From: Brevundimonas sp. MF30-B
GTDB lineage: Bacteria; Pseudomonadota; Alphaproteobacteria; Caulobacterales; Caulobacteraceae
NCBI RefSeq assembly: GCF_004683885.1
Contig: NZ_CP038440.1
Span: 1,770,001-1,834,000, forward strand
Length of the DNA stretch: 64,000 nt
Direction of reading: 5' to 3'
Under the pieces are notes generated by a model. That model was not told the origin of the DNA, ran no database searches, and saw only the letters and a list, made by a program, of their open reading frames with translations. Shown here in pieces: positions 1 through 9,419 of this stretch; position 1 is the stretch's first letter, and every line of letters begins with the position of its first letter. Position numbers and translations under genes: made by a program.

Positions 1-1113
1 CGCGAGAATTTGCGCGCGGTCGAGCAGCAGGTGATGGCCTCGGTCATCCAGGCCTATGCCGACGTCGTGCGTGACATGGAGATCCTGCGCATCCGCCAGG
101 ACAACATCACCGTCTTGAACCGCCAACTCGACGAATCGAACGCGCGATTTGAAGTCGGCGAAATCACCCGCACGGACGTGGCCCAGTCCGAGGCGCGCCT
201 GGCCCAGTCCCAGGCCGATCTGGCCAACGCTCAGGCCCAGCTGTCGACCTCGCGCGCCGCCTACGCAGCCGTTGTCGGTCAGGCGCCGGCAGACATGGAG
301 GCGCTGCCGGTGCTGCCCGGCCTGCCCACCGACTTCGACGACGCGATGGCGGTCGGACTGGCCGAGAACCCGCAGGTTCTGGCCGCCCTCTACAGCCAGC
401 AGGCGGCCGAAGCGCAGGTTGCCCTGGCCCGCGCCGAATATCTGCCGTCGGTTCGGGCGACGGCCTCGTACGGGGGGTCCAGCAGCGACTTCGGCAGCAT
501 CGACCTGGCCGAGCGGACGCAGTTTCAGGCTGGTGCGACCCTCTCTGTCCCGCTGTTCACTGGCGGCCTGAACCGGTCACGCGTGGCTCAGGCGCTCGAA
601 CAGGCTAACGCCGCTCAAATCGGTGTCGAAGGCCAGAAACGCACCCTGCTGCAGACGATCTCCAGCGCCTTCGCTCAGACGGTGTCAGCGCGCGCGACCT
701 TGCAGGCCGGCAACGAAGCCGTGCGGGCCGCCTCGGTCGCCGCCGAAGGCGTGCGTCAGGAGGCCCAGGTGGGCCTGCGTACGACGCTGGACGTGCTGAA
801 CCAAGAGCTCGAACTGCGGGCCGCCCAGGTGACCCTGGCCTCTGCACGCCGCAACGAATATGTCGCTCAGGCCCAACTGTTGGCCGCTATGGGCCGGCTG
901 GGCGGGCCGAACCTGGATCCGACGATCGAAGCCTATGACGCGGAAGCGAACCTGCGCCGCGTGCGCAACCGCGGCGCTCTTCCTTGGGACGGTGTGATCG
1001 AGGCGATTGACCGCATCGCGGCCCCGCCGGTGCTGCCGGCCAACGATGCGGAAGACGCGCCGATCGATCGGCAACTGAAGGGCGACGTAGTTCGGACCGC
1101 GCCGCAAAACTGA
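1..1113 (+). CDS. TolC family outer-membrane channel protein (5' end outside window)
   Basis: The reading frame is open from the first base, so only the C-terminal 370 residues are visible and the true start lies upstream. The protein is an outer-membrane efflux or type I secretion channel of the TolC family: long heptad-rich helices (for example RQDNITVLNRQLDESNARFE and the Q/A-rich AQSEARLAQSQADLANAQAQ) alternate with short beta segments such as ATASYGGSS and ATLSVPLFTGG, the repeat plan of TolC. GEITRTDVAQ and VGLRTTLDVLNQE are typical TolC loop motifs. It would form the exit duct for an inner-membrane ABC or RND pump. In Caulobacter the homologous secretion channel gene also lies upstream of popZ and valS (from memory). 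Which transporter it serves cannot be told from this window. Confidence 0.9.
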   Translation, partial: RENLRAVEQQVMASVIQAYADVVRDMEILRIRQDNITVLNRQLDESNARFEVGEITRTDVAQSEARLAQSQADLANAQAQLSTSRAAYAAVVGQAPADMEALPVLPGLPTDFDDAMAVGLAENPQVLAALYSQQAAEAQVALARAEYLPSVRATASYGGSSSDFGSIDLAERTQFQAGATLSVPLFTGGLNRSRVAQALEQANAAQIGVEGQKRTLLQTISSAFAQTVSARATLQAGNEAVRAASVAAEGVRQEAQVGLRTTLDVLNQELELRAAQVTLASARRNEYVAQAQLLAAMGRLGGPNLDPTIEAYDAEANLRRVRNRGALPWDGVIEAIDRIAAPPVLPANDAEDAPIDRQLKGDVVRTAPQN

Positions 1114-1240
1114 TCGTCAGTCGCCTGTCAGGCGAAAAAGTCCCGTTGATTCCGGCGGGCGTTGATGCGACGACAGGACGACCGGGGGCGGGCGGCAGCG
1201 ACGTTCGACGACCCGTCAGGATTCGCTGAGGATGTCCGTC

Positions 1241-1828
1241 ATGACCGATCAGTCCGCTCAGGAACCGACGATGGAGGAAATCCTCGCGTCGATCCGCCGG
1301 ATCATCTCCGAAGACGACGCCCCGGCCGAGGCGCCGGCCGGCGAGGAGCCCGCGCCTGCCGCCGAGCTCGAACCTGAACCCGAACCCGCGCCTTCGCCGG
1401 CGCTGATGGACGAGACGCCTTCGGTCCAGCCCGAGGAAGAGGTGCTTGAGCTGACCGAGCGCGCCGAGCCCGAGCAGATCGGCGACCTCGATGTGGCCGA
1501 GGCCCAGCCGTTCCCGGCCGCCGAAGCCGAGCCGGAGCCCGCGCCCCAGCCCGCGGCGGCCGCCAGCCCCTATGATTCCCTGGTCGGCGACAGCGCCGCC
1601 GCCAGCGCCGCCTCGGCCTTCGCCGGCCTAGCCGCCACCTTCCAGAAGCCCGAGGCCCCTGCGGCGCGCGGCCCCGACCTCAACTTCGCCAGCGGCTCGA
1701 CCGTCGAGGCCATGGTCGCCGAAATGCTGCGTCCGATGCTGAAGGACTGGCTGGACGCCAATCTGCCCGGCATCGTCGAGGCCCAGGTACGCAAGGAAGT
1801 CGAACGCATCGCCCGCAACGCCGGCTGA
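1241..1828 (+). CDS. popZ: PopZ polar organizing protein (DUF2497)
   Basis: This 195-residue protein has the PopZ plan. A conserved N-terminal helix (EPTMEEILASIRRIISEDD) recruits client proteins, a long Pro/Glu/Ala-rich acidic disordered linker follows (about residues 25-110), and the C-terminal oligomerisation helices (MVAEMLRPMLKDWLDANLP, then IVEAQVRKEVERIARN) close it. In Caulobacter PopZ builds the polar microdomain that anchors the ParB-centromere complex and cell-cycle kinases. I chose ATG 1241 because GAGG at 1229-1232 sits eight bases upstream and the resulting start MTDQSAQEPTMEE resembles known PopZ; the in-frame ATG at 1232 has no ribosome binding site. A strong terminator follows. 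Two GANTC (CcrM) sites, at 1148-1152 and 1220-1224, lie in the upstream region. Confidence 0.93.
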   Translation: MTDQSAQEPTMEEILASIRRIISEDDAPAEAPAGEEPAPAAELEPEPEPAPSPALMDETPSVQPEEEVLELTERAEPEQIGDLDVAEAQPFPAAEAEPEPAPQPAAAASPYDSLVGDSAAASAASAFAGLAATFQKPEAPAARGPDLNFASGSTVEAMVAEMLRPMLKDWLDANLPGIVEAQVRKEVERIARNAG

Positions 1829-1852
1829 CCCTTCCTGATTGACGACGTCATG

Positions 1853-1888
1853 GGGCGGCTCCGCGAGGCGGGGCCGCCCTTTTCTTTT
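1853..1888 (+). terminator. Rho-independent terminator of popZ
   Basis: GGGCGGC (1853-1859) pairs with GCCGCCC (1873-1879). The stem continues through a T-G wobble (1860/1872) and CCGC/GCGG (1861-1864/1868-1871) to a GAG loop, and TTTTCTTTT (1880-1888) follows. It separates popZ from valS and argues against any valS start upstream of it. Confidence 0.9.
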
Positions 1889-1930
1889 GCGGCGCTGGAC
1901 AGCGGCGCCCTCATCCCCGAAACGACACCC

Positions 1931-4750
1931 ATGCTCGACAAGACCTTTGACCCCCAGGCCGCCGAACCCCGTCTTTATGCACAGTGGGAAGCTTCGGGCC
2001 TGTTCGCCCCGCGTCAGGACACGGCGGCCCAGGCCTATTCCATTGTCATCCCGCCGCCGAACGTGACGGGTTCGCTGCACATCGGCCATGCGCTGAACAA
2101 CACCCTGCAGGACATCCTGGCGCGCTATCACCGCATGCGCGGCAAGGCGGTGCTGTGGCTGCCGGGCACCGACCACGCCGGCATCGCCACCCAGATGGTG
2201 GTCGAGCGAAAGCTGGCGGCCGAAGGCAGCATCAGCCGCCGCGACCTGGGTCGCGACGCCTTCATCGAGAAGGTCTGGGACTGGAAGGCCGAATCCGGCG
2301 GGACCATCGTGCGCCAGCTGCGCCGACTGGGCGCCAGCTGTGACTGGAGCCGCGAGCGCTTCACCCTGGACGAGGGCCTGAACGCCGCCGTCCGCAAGGT
2401 CTTCGTCCAGCTGCACAAGGAGGGCCTGATCTACCGCGACAAGCGCCTGGTGAACTGGGACCCGCATTTCCAGACCGCCATCTCGGACCTGGAGGTCGAG
2501 CAGAAGGAGGTCGACGGGGCCTATTGGCACTTCGCCTATCCGCTGGCCGACGGCGTGACCTATGAGCATCCGATCGCCTTCGACGACGACGGCAAGGCGA
2601 CGGAATTGGAGACGCGCGACTACATCGTGGTCGCCACGACCCGCCCCGAGACCATGTTGGGCGACACCGGCGTAGCGGTGCATCCGGAGGACAAGCGGTA
2701 TGCGGGCTTGGTCGGTAAGGCCGTGGTGCTACCCATCACCGGCCGCCGCATTCCCATCGTCGCCGACGACTACGCCGACCCGACCAAGGGTTCGGGCGCG
2801 GTGAAGATCACCCCGGCGCACGACTTCAACGACTTCGGCGTCGGCAAGCGCGCCGGTCTGGCCGCGCTGAACGTGATGGACGCTGAAGCTCGCATTACGG
2901 ACGAGGACGTGCCGGAAATTCCTGCGGACCTTGTCGGAATGGAACGCGAGAAAGCACGTAAAGCTATCGTCGTTCGGGCCGAGGAAGAGGGCTGGCTGAA
3001 GGAGATCGAGAAGACCCGCCACATGGTGCCGCACGGCGACCGCTCGGGCGTGGTGATTGAGCCGTGGCTGACGGACCAGTGGTATGTTGATGCCCATGCG
3101 CTGGCTCAGCCCGCGCTGAAGGCGGTCGAGCATGGCGACACGGTCTTCGAGCCCAAGTCTTACGAGAAAATCTACTTTGAGTGGCTGCGCAACATCGAGC
3201 CCTGGTGCATTTCGCGCCAACTCTGGTGGGGCCACCGCATTCCAGCATGGTTTGGTCCTCCCGCAGGCGAAAACGGCAAGTGGGAGAGCGGGCCGTTTAA
3301 GATCTTCGTTGCCGAGAGTGCGGCCGAGGCGCTCGCCCAGGCTGAAGCCTTCTACGGTTGCCCAGCTTCGGAAAGCGATACTGTCGGTTGGGAGGGTGGC
3401 GAGCCGTTTGACAGCTCGGACTATCCGTACACTTCAGTTCGCCTTGCCCAGGACGAGGATGTTCTGGACACTTGGTTCAGCTCAGCCCTGTGGCCCTTCT
3501 CGACCATGGGCTGGCCCGAGAAGACCGAGGACCTGGAGCGCTTCTATCCGACCAGCGACCTGGTCACGGCGGCGGACATCATCTTCTTCTGGGTCGCCCG
3601 GATGATGATGATGGGGCTGCACTTCATGGACGAGGTTCCGTTCAAGCGCGTCATCATCAATGGCCTGGTCCGCGACGAGAAGGGCCAGAAGATGTCGAAG
3701 TCCAAGGGCAATGTCATCGATCCGCTAAGCATCATTGATGAGCTGGGCGCCGATCCGCTGCGCTTCACCATGGCCATCCTGTCGGGCACGCGCGACATCA
3801 AGTTGTCGAAGCAACGCATTGAAGGCTATCGCAACTTCGGCACCAAGCTGTGGAACGCCTCCCGCTTCGCCCAGATGAACGAGGCCGCGCGCGTCGCGGG
3901 CTTCGATCCGACGACGGTCGAGCAGACCATCAACCGCTGGATCCGGGGCGAGCTGACCAAGGCGGAGCGCCAGGTGTCGGCGGCAGTGGAGGGCGGCCGG
4001 TTCGACGACGCCGCCAGCGCGCTCTATCGCTTCATCTGGAATGTCTTCTGCGACTGGTATCTGGAGCTGGCCAAGCCGGTGTTCCAGGGCGCCGACGAGG
4101 CCGCCAAGGCCGAGACCCGCGCCATGACCGCCTGGACGCTGGATCAGACGCTGAAGCTGCTGCACCCGGTCATGCCCTACATCACCGAGGAGCTGTGGGC
4201 GCAGCTGGGCGGCGAGGGCCTGCTGATGGGCCAGGCCTGGCCCGAGCTGCCCGACGCCTTCATCGACACCGGCGCCGAGGCCGAGATCGGCTGGCTGGTC
4301 GATCTGGTCACCGAGGTTCGCGGGCTGCGCGGGGAGATGAATGTGCCGCCGTCGGCCAAGCCGCCGCTGACCTTCGTCGCGCCGACTGCCGAAACTGAGG
4401 CTTTGATCGCGCGCCACCGCGATCTGATCCTGACGCTGGCGCGTGTGTCGGCGATCGAAACGGCACAGGCCGCGCCCGAGGGCGCTGTGACCTTCGTGTC
4501 CGGCACGACCACGGCTGCGCTGTCGCTGGCGGGGATCATCGACCTGACGGCCGAAAAGGCGCGGCTGGAGAAGGAGATCGCGGCCTTCGACAGCGACATC
4601 GCCCACTTCAACAAGAAGCTGGGCAACCCCAACTTCGTGTCGCGCGCCGCCGCCGAAGTGGTCGAGGAACAGCGGGCCAAGCTCGCCGAGGCCGAGACCG
4701 GCAAGGCCAGGCTGCAGGCGGCCCTCGGCCGATTGAGCCAGATCGCTTGA
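1931..4750 (+). CDS. valS: Valyl-tRNA synthetase
   Basis: This 939-residue class Ia synthetase charges tRNA-Val in the cytoplasm. The HIGH motif is at residues 50-53 (TGSLHIGHALN) and KMSKS at about 587-591 (GQKMSKSKGN). The editing domain lies between them (TTRPETMLGDTGVAVHPED), the anticodon-binding helical domain follows, and the C-terminus is a coiled-coil tRNA arm (AEKARLEKEIAAFDSDIAHF). I chose ATG 1931 (MLDKTFDPQ, the normal ValRS start): the frame opens at 1850 but that start falls inside the popZ terminator. The gene runs into tlyA with a 4-base overlap. Codon use changes sharply within the gene at about 2881-2985 and 3080-3485, where AT-ending codons are frequent. Confidence 0.97.
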   Translation: MLDKTFDPQAAEPRLYAQWEASGLFAPRQDTAAQAYSIVIPPPNVTGSLHIGHALNNTLQDILARYHRMRGKAVLWLPGTDHAGIATQMVVERKLAAEGSISRRDLGRDAFIEKVWDWKAESGGTIVRQLRRLGASCDWSRERFTLDEGLNAAVRKVFVQLHKEGLIYRDKRLVNWDPHFQTAISDLEVEQKEVDGAYWHFAYPLADGVTYEHPIAFDDDGKATELETRDYIVVATTRPETMLGDTGVAVHPEDKRYAGLVGKAVVLPITGRRIPIVADDYADPTKGSGAVKITPAHDFNDFGVGKRAGLAALNVMDAEARITDEDVPEIPADLVGMEREKARKAIVVRAEEEGWLKEIEKTRHMVPHGDRSGVVIEPWLTDQWYVDAHALAQPALKAVEHGDTVFEPKSYEKIYFEWLRNIEPWCISRQLWWGHRIPAWFGPPAGENGKWESGPFKIFVAESAAEALAQAEAFYGCPASESDTVGWEGGEPFDSSDYPYTSVRLAQDEDVLDTWFSSALWPFSTMGWPEKTEDLERFYPTSDLVTAADIIFFWVARMMMMGLHFMDEVPFKRVIINGLVRDEKGQKMSKSKGNVIDPLSIIDELGADPLRFTMAILSGTRDIKLSKQRIEGYRNFGTKLWNASRFAQMNEAARVAGFDPTTVEQTINRWIRGELTKAERQVSAAVEGGRFDDAASALYRFIWNVFCDWYLELAKPVFQGADEAAKAETRAMTAWTLDQTLKLLHPVMPYITEELWAQLGGEGLLMGQAWPELPDAFIDTGAEAEIGWLVDLVTEVRGLRGEMNVPPSAKPPLTFVAPTAETEALIARHRDLILTLARVSAIETAQAAPEGAVTFVSGTTTAALSLAGIIDLTAEKARLEKEIAAFDSDIAHFNKKLGNPNFVSRAAAEVVEEQRAKLAEAETGKARLQAALGRLSQIA

Positions 4751-5478
4751 GGACGCGCATCGACCAGCTACTGGTCGCCCGGGGCTTGTTCGACACGCGC
4801 GCCCGGGCTCGTGCGGCCATCGAGGCGGGGCGGGTCGCCGTTGACGGCCGCACGGTCGCGAAGCCGTCGGAACAGGTCGCTGAGGACGCTGCCATCCAGG
4901 CCGAAGCCGCCCATCGCTGGGTCGGTCGCGGCGCGCTCAAGCTGGATCACGCCCTGACCCTGTGGCCGGTTTCGGTCGAAGGCCGGGTGGTGCTGGACGT
5001 CGGCACCTCCACCGGCGGGTTCACCGAGGTCTGCCTGGATCGCGGCGCAGCGCGGGTGTTCGCGGTCGATGTCGGGTTTGGCCAGATGCATCCGTCGGTC
5101 GCCGCTGACCCGCGCGTGACGAACCTTGAGCGCACCGACGCCCGCGACCTGACGCCAAAACTCATCACCGAGCCACCGCAACTGATCGTCTGCGACGCCA
5201 GTTTCATCAGCCTGGCCAAGGTTCTGCCGGCGGCCCTGGCTCTGACTGCGCCGGGAGCGGACCTGATCACGCTCGTTAAACCCCAATTCGAACAGGATGG
5301 GCCCAAGGGCGTCGGCAAGAAGGGCGTCGTCAAGGACATCGAGGCCCAACGGGGAGCGCTGGAAAGCGCCAGGGTCTGGCTTGGGTCAATCGGATGGAGG
5401 GTGAACGCCGAGGCCGAAAGCCCCGTCCGCGGCGGCGACGGCAACGTCGAATATCTGGTCTGGGCCTCGAAGCCCTAG
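4747..5478 (+). CDS. tlyA: TlyA family rRNA (cytidine-2'-O)-methyltransferase
   Basis: The protein has 243 residues. An N-terminal S4 RNA-binding domain (about 3-60, RIDQLLVARGLFDTRARARA) is followed by an FtsJ/RrmJ-like methyltransferase with the SAM motif VVLDVGTSTGGFTE (about 81-94). K65, D150, K178 and E235 fit the K-D-K-E catalytic tetrad of 2'-O-ribose methyltransferases. Characterised TlyA proteins methylate ribosomal RNA; older annotation calls the family hemolysin A, which is misleading. The start is TTG at 4747, whose TTGA overlaps the valS stop, so translation is probably coupled. The substrate nucleotide in this organism is inferred from the family only. Confidence 0.9.
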   Translation: MRTRIDQLLVARGLFDTRARARAAIEAGRVAVDGRTVAKPSEQVAEDAAIQAEAAHRWVGRGALKLDHALTLWPVSVEGRVVLDVGTSTGGFTEVCLDRGAARVFAVDVGFGQMHPSVAADPRVTNLERTDARDLTPKLITEPPQLIVCDASFISLAKVLPAALALTAPGADLITLVKPQFEQDGPKGVGKKGVVKDIEAQRGALESARVWLGSIGWRVNAEAESPVRGGDGNVEYLVWASKP

Positions 5479-5516
5479 AAGCGCTGGAGCCGCGCAAGTG
5501 TCCGCCCCACCGGGGA

Positions 5517-6950
5517 TCAGCCGGGATCGCGCGAACGGCTGACGGTCTTGAGGGCGTCCAGAGCCCGGTCGCGTGCGTTTGCGTGATCGAGGATCGGGCG
5601 CGGATAGTCGCGCCCAAGCCGCACGCCGGCCTGATCCAATACGTCGCCAGGGGCGGCCCAGGGCTGATGCAGCCACTTGTCAGGCAAGCGCTTGAGCTCG
5701 GGGATCCATCGTCGAACGTATTGACCGTCGGCGTCGAACTTTTGACCCTGGCTGACCGGATTGTAGATCCGGAAGTACGGAGCGGCGTCCGCGCCGGATC
5801 CAGCAACCCACTGCCAGTTCTGAACATTGTTGCCCAAATCGGCGTCGACGAGGGTGTCCCAGAACCAGGCTTCGCCTTTTCGCCAGTCGATCAACAGGTC
5901 CTTCACCAGGAAGGAGGCGACGATCATCCGCACGCGGTTATGCATCCAGCCCGTGGTCCAGAGCTGGCGCAGGCCCGCGTCGACGATGGGATAGCCGGTC
6001 TGGCCGGTTTTCCAGGCCTTCAGCCCCCGGGCGTCTTCGCGCCAGGGCATCTGATCGTACTCGGGCCGGAAGGCCGTGTCGGTGATATGGGGGAAGGCGT
6101 GCAGCAGTTGGGCCGAAAAGTCGCGCCAGGCCAACTCGGACACGAACTTGTCGATCTGGGCCTGAGGCGCGTCCGACGCGCGAACCCGCTCGACCACCCG
6201 CCAGGGCGCGATCTCGCCCCAGTGCAGGTGCGGCGACAGGCGGCTGGCGCCCGGCTGGGCGGGGTGATCGCGGCCCTTGCTGTAGGTTTTCAGGCCGCGC
6301 TTGATGAAGGCCGACAGGGCGTCGCCGGCCCCGGCCTCGCCGGGCGTCCAGTCGAACCCCTTGGACCAGTCGGGTTTCGTGGGATGCAGGCCCCAATCGC
6401 TCAGCGATTCGCTCTCCACGCTCGGCGACGACACCGCGCGTGGCCCGGTCGTGTGCGGCCGAGGCTCCATATGCGCGACCAGGGCCTTCAGGAAGGGCGT
6501 GAACACCTTGTAGGGCCCGCGCTGGCCGGTGCGGATATCGCCCGGTTTGGACAGCAGCGAGCCGTTGAAGCCGCGGCAGGTGACGCCCTCGTCCTTGAGG
6601 GCATGGGCGATGTCGGCGTCGCGCGCGAAGGCGTCCGGCTCGAACAGGCGGTTCATGAAAAGATGGTCGGCGCCGGTCTCGCCGACGATCTGGCGCAGCA
6701 CGGCCTCGGGATCGCCGGCGCGCAGGATCAGGCGCGATCCGCGCTCGCGTAGCGCGCCGTCCAGCGCCGACAGCGACTTGTCCAGCCACCAGCGCGAGGC
6801 AGCGCCCATAGGACGCTCGGACCCGGCCGTGTCGAGGATGTAGAGCGGGATGATTCGCCGGCCGGTTTCCGCCGCCGCATTCAGGGCGGGGTTGTCCTGC
6901 AGCCGCAGATCGCGGCGAAACCAGAGGATGACCGGGGGCTCTGTGGTCAC
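5517..6950 (-). CDS. phrB: Deoxyribodipyrimidine photolyase
   Basis: This 477-residue flavoprotein belongs to the class I cyclobutane-dimer photolyases, which use light to split pyrimidine dimers. The N-terminal antenna domain opens with [17 protein letters not shown] and includes [15 protein letters not shown]. The C-terminal FAD domain carries [43 protein letters not shown] and [20 protein letters not shown], with the Asn and Trp residues that hold FAD and carry electrons. The start is GTG at 6950. It converges on tlyA (38-base gap) and diverges from kdsA. The second chromophore, folate or deazaflavin, cannot be decided by eye. Confidence 0.95.
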   Translation of the reverse strand: MTTEPPVILWFRRDLRLQDNPALNAAAETGRRIIPLYILDTAGSERPMGAASRWWLDKSLSALDGALRERGSRLILRAGDPEAVLRQIVGETGADHLFMNRLFEPDAFARDADIAHALKDEGVTCRGFNGSLLSKPGDIRTGQRGPYKVFTPFLKALVAHMEPRPHTTGPRAVSSPSVESESLSDWGLHPTKPDWSKGFDWTPGEAGAGDALSAFIKRGLKTYSKGRDHPAQPGASRLSPHLHWGEIAPWRVVERVRASDAPQAQIDKFVSELAWRDFSAQLLHAFPHITDTAFRPEYDQMPWREDARGLKAWKTGQTGYPIVDAGLRQLWTTGWMHNRVRMIVASFLVKDLLIDWRKGEAWFWDTLVDADLGNNVQNWQWVAGSGADAAPYFRIYNPVSQGQKFDADGQYVRRWIPELKRLPDKWLHQPWAAPGDVLDQAGVRLGRDYPRPILDHANARDRALDALKTVSRSRDPG

Positions 6951-7064
6951 GCGGCGCGGCTCCGTCTATCTTGTATGCAGGACAGCCCGACGCCACCTGT
7001 TCGTCCCAATGATGCGCCAAATGCGCGTCGCCGCCAGACGATCCAGACGAAAGATTTTGCAGCC

Positions 7065-7943
7065 GTGACCCAACCCAACGCCGTCATCACCCTGTCCGAA
7101 GGCCTGGCGCGGCCTGTCGTCATCGGCGGCGGCGCGCGCATCGTCTTCATCGCCGGCCCGTGCCAGATGGAGAGCCGACAGCACGCGTTGGAAACGGCCC
7201 GGGCGCTGAAGGAGATCGGCGAGCGGCTGGACGTGGGCATCATCTACAAGACCAGCTTCGACAAGGCGAACCGCACCTCGGCCTCGGCCGCGCGTGGAAT
7301 CGGCCTGAAGGACGCCCTGCCGATCTTCGCCGAGATTCGCGAAACGACCGGCTTGCCGACCCTGACCGACGTTCATTCCGAGGCCCAGTGCGGCCCGGTG
7401 GGCGAGGTCGTCGACGTGCTGCAGATCCCGGCCTTCCTCAGCCGCCAGACCGACCTGCTGCTGGCCGCGGCCGCGACGGGCAAGGCGATCAACATCAAGA
7501 AGGGTCAGTTCCTGGCGCCCTGGGACATGAAGAACGTCATCGCCAAGGTCGTCGGCGCCGGCAATCCCAACGTCATGGCCTGCGAGCGGGGCGCCAGCTT
7601 CGGCTACAACACCCTGGTCAGCGACATGCGCTCGCTCCCGATCCTGCGCGAGATCGGCTGCCCCGTGGTGTTCGATGCGACCCACAGCGTGCAGCAGCCG
7701 GGCGGGCAAGGGACGTCCTCGGGCGGCCAGCGCGAGTTCGTGCCGGTGCTGGCGCGCGCCGCCGTGGCCGTGGGCGTGGACGCCGTCTTCATGGAGACCC
7801 ACCCGGATCCCGACAACGCCCCATCGGACGGCCCCAACATGGTGCCGATGGATCAGTTCGAGGCCCTGGCGGCCCAGCTGATCGCCTTCGACGATCTGGC
7901 CCGGTCGTCGGGCGCCAAGGCGCCGATGGCGAAGGCCGCCTGA
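7065..7943 (+). CDS. kdsA: 3-deoxy-8-phosphooctulonate (KDO-8-P) synthase
   Basis: KdsA condenses phosphoenolpyruvate with arabinose-5-phosphate to make KDO-8-phosphate, the precursor of the inner-core sugar of lipopolysaccharide. Signatures in order are [70 protein letters not shown] and [15 protein letters not shown]. The Cys in AGPC, with the His of THS and the Glu/Asp of ETHPDPDN, marks the metal-dependent class; E. coli has Asn at the Cys position. I prefer GTG 7065 (292 aa): the in-frame ATG at 6975 adds a low-complexity extension and leaves only 24 bases to the divergent photolyase start. The hldE-hldD genes follow. Confidence 0.95.
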   Translation: MTQPNAVITLSEGLARPVVIGGGARIVFIAGPCQMESRQHALETARALKEIGERLDVGIIYKTSFDKANRTSASAARGIGLKDALPIFAEIRETTGLPTLTDVHSEAQCGPVGEVVDVLQIPAFLSRQTDLLLAAAATGKAINIKKGQFLAPWDMKNVIAKVVGAGNPNVMACERGASFGYNTLVSDMRSLPILREIGCPVVFDATHSVQQPGGQGTSSGGQREFVPVLARAAVAVGVDAVFMETHPDPDNAPSDGPNMVPMDQFEALAAQLIAFDDLARSSGAKAPMAKAA

Positions 7944-7961
7944 ATCCGATAGGTCCGTCCC

Positions 7962-9419
7962 ATGACTGAACGGACCCTCGATCTCGGCGCGCTCCAGGCG
8001 CTTCTGGACAAGGCGCGCGGCCTGACGGTCGCCTGCGTCGGCGACCTGATGCTGGATCGCTACGTCTATGGCGAGGTCAGCCGCATCTCGCCCGAGGCGC
8101 CGATCCCCGTGCTGCGCGCGCGCCGTCAGACGGCCATGCCCGGCGCGGTCGGAAACGTAGCGCGCAATGTGGCGGCCCTGGGCGGCCGGGCTCGGCTTGG
8201 TGGTGCGGCTGGACGCGACGCCGCCGGCGACGAACTGGCTCAGTTGATCGACGCCGATCCGGCCATCGACAGCTATGTGGCGCGCTCCGCGCCGTTGACC
8301 ACGGTCAAGACGCGCTTCGTCGCCGCCGGGCAGCAGCTGTTGCGGCTCGACGACGAGGAGGGTGGCCCGGGCCAGACCCTCGACGCGGCGGTGTTCGAGG
8401 GGGCGTCGGCCATCCTGTTGTCCGACTACGCCAAGGGGGTTGTGGACGACGCCCTGATCGCGGCGGCGCTCAAGGCCGGCGCGGCAGCCGGCGCGCCCGT
8501 GGTGGTGGATCCCAAGGGGCGCGACTTCGCCCGCTATGGGGCGGTCGATCTGATCAAGCCCAACGCCAGCGAGCTGGCCGCCGCGACAGGCCTGCCGGTC
8601 GAGAGCGACGCCGAGGTCGAAACGGCGCTGACGGCCCTGCTGGCCGCGACGACCGCCAAGGCCTTGGTCGTCACCCGCGCCGGCAAGGGCATGAGCCTGA
8701 TGCGGCGCGGCGAGGCGGTGAAGCATTTCCCCGGCCGGGCGCGCGAAGTGTTCGACGTCTCGGGCGCCGGAGACACGGGGCTGGCGGCGCTGGGCCTGGC
8801 CTTGGGCGCGGGCGCATCGCTGGAGACGGCGGTCGAGTTCGCCATCCTCGCCTCGGGCGTGGTGGTCGGAAAGAGCGGCACCGCCGTTGTCACGCCCGCC
8901 GAACTGATAGAGGCCGAGATGAGCGGCCACGCCGCCCTGTCCTCGGCGAAGGTGACGCCGGTGGACGACCTGGTCGATCAGGTCGAAGCCTGGCGCCGGC
9001 AGGGCTTGCGGGTCGGCTTCACCAACGGTTGCTTCGACATCCTGCATCGCGGGCACGTGGCCTATCTGGCGCAAGCGCGCAGCTGGTGCGACCGACTGGT
9101 CGTGGCGCTGAACACCGACGCCTCCGTGCGCCGCCTGAAGGGGGAGGGGCGCCCGGTCAATGATCTGGACAGCCGCGCCGCCGTCATTGGCGGCCTGGCC
9201 AGCGTGGATCGAGTGACGAGCTTCGACGCTCCGACACCGCTGGAGTTGATCGAACGTCTGCGCCCCGATGTCCTGATCAAGGGGTCGGACTACACCCGCG
9301 AGGGCGTGGTGGGCGGCGATCTGGTCGAAAGCTGGGGCGGCGAAGTGCGCCTCGCCGACTTCAAGGACGGCTTCTCCACCACGCGGACCATCGAGAAGAT
9401 GACGGAGCGCCAGGCGTGA
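7962..9419 (+). CDS. hldE: Bifunctional heptose-7-phosphate kinase / heptose-1-phosphate adenylyltransferase
   Basis: This 485-residue fusion carries out two steps of ADP-heptose synthesis. The N-terminal ribokinase-like domain (about 1-320) has VGDLMLDRYVYGEVSRISPE, GAVGNVARNVAALGG and the anion-hole motif VSGAGDTGLAAL. The C-terminal cytidylyltransferase-fold domain has the HxGH-type motif TNGCFDILHRGHVAYLAQA and the conserved KGSDYTREGVVG and FKDGFSTTRTIEK. It lies 18 bases after kdsA and overlaps hldD by GTGA, so the three genes probably form one core-sugar operon. Confidence 0.96.
   Translation: MTERTLDLGALQALLDKARGLTVACVGDLMLDRYVYGEVSRISPEAPIPVLRARRQTAMPGAVGNVARNVAALGGRARLGGAAGRDAAGDELAQLIDADPAIDSYVARSAPLTTVKTRFVAAGQQLLRLDDEEGGPGQTLDAAVFEGASAILLSDYAKGVVDDALIAAALKAGAAAGAPVVVDPKGRDFARYGAVDLIKPNASELAAATGLPVESDAEVETALTALLAATTAKALVVTRAGKGMSLMRRGEAVKHFPGRAREVFDVSGAGDTGLAALGLALGAGASLETAVEFAILASGVVVGKSGTAVVTPAELIEAEMSGHAALSSAKVTPVDDLVDQVEAWRRQGLRVGFTNGCFDILHRGHVAYLAQARSWCDRLVVALNTDASVRRLKGEGRPVNDLDSRAAVIGGLASVDRVTSFDAPTPLELIERLRPDVLIKGSDYTREGVVGGDLVESWGGEVRLADFKDGFSTTRTIEKMTERQA

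Noticed and set aside
1122-1139. Hairpin after tolC (CGCCT/AGGCG) as a terminator
   Set aside because: It has a short stem with a three-base loop, followed by an A-run rather than a T-run on the transcribed strand.
1850-1930. Upstream start for valS at 1850
   Set aside because: It would begin inside the popZ terminator; ATG 1931 gives the conserved N-terminus.
5394-6752. Long plus-strand open frame opposite the photolyase
   Set aside because: It is antisense to a well-supported photolyase, has Arg/Gly/Pro-rich shadow composition, and shows no domain. Similar long frames opposite ispDF (22996-24213), lpdA (29916-31367), pdhB (32964-34403) and eno (35929-37446) were dropped for the same reason.
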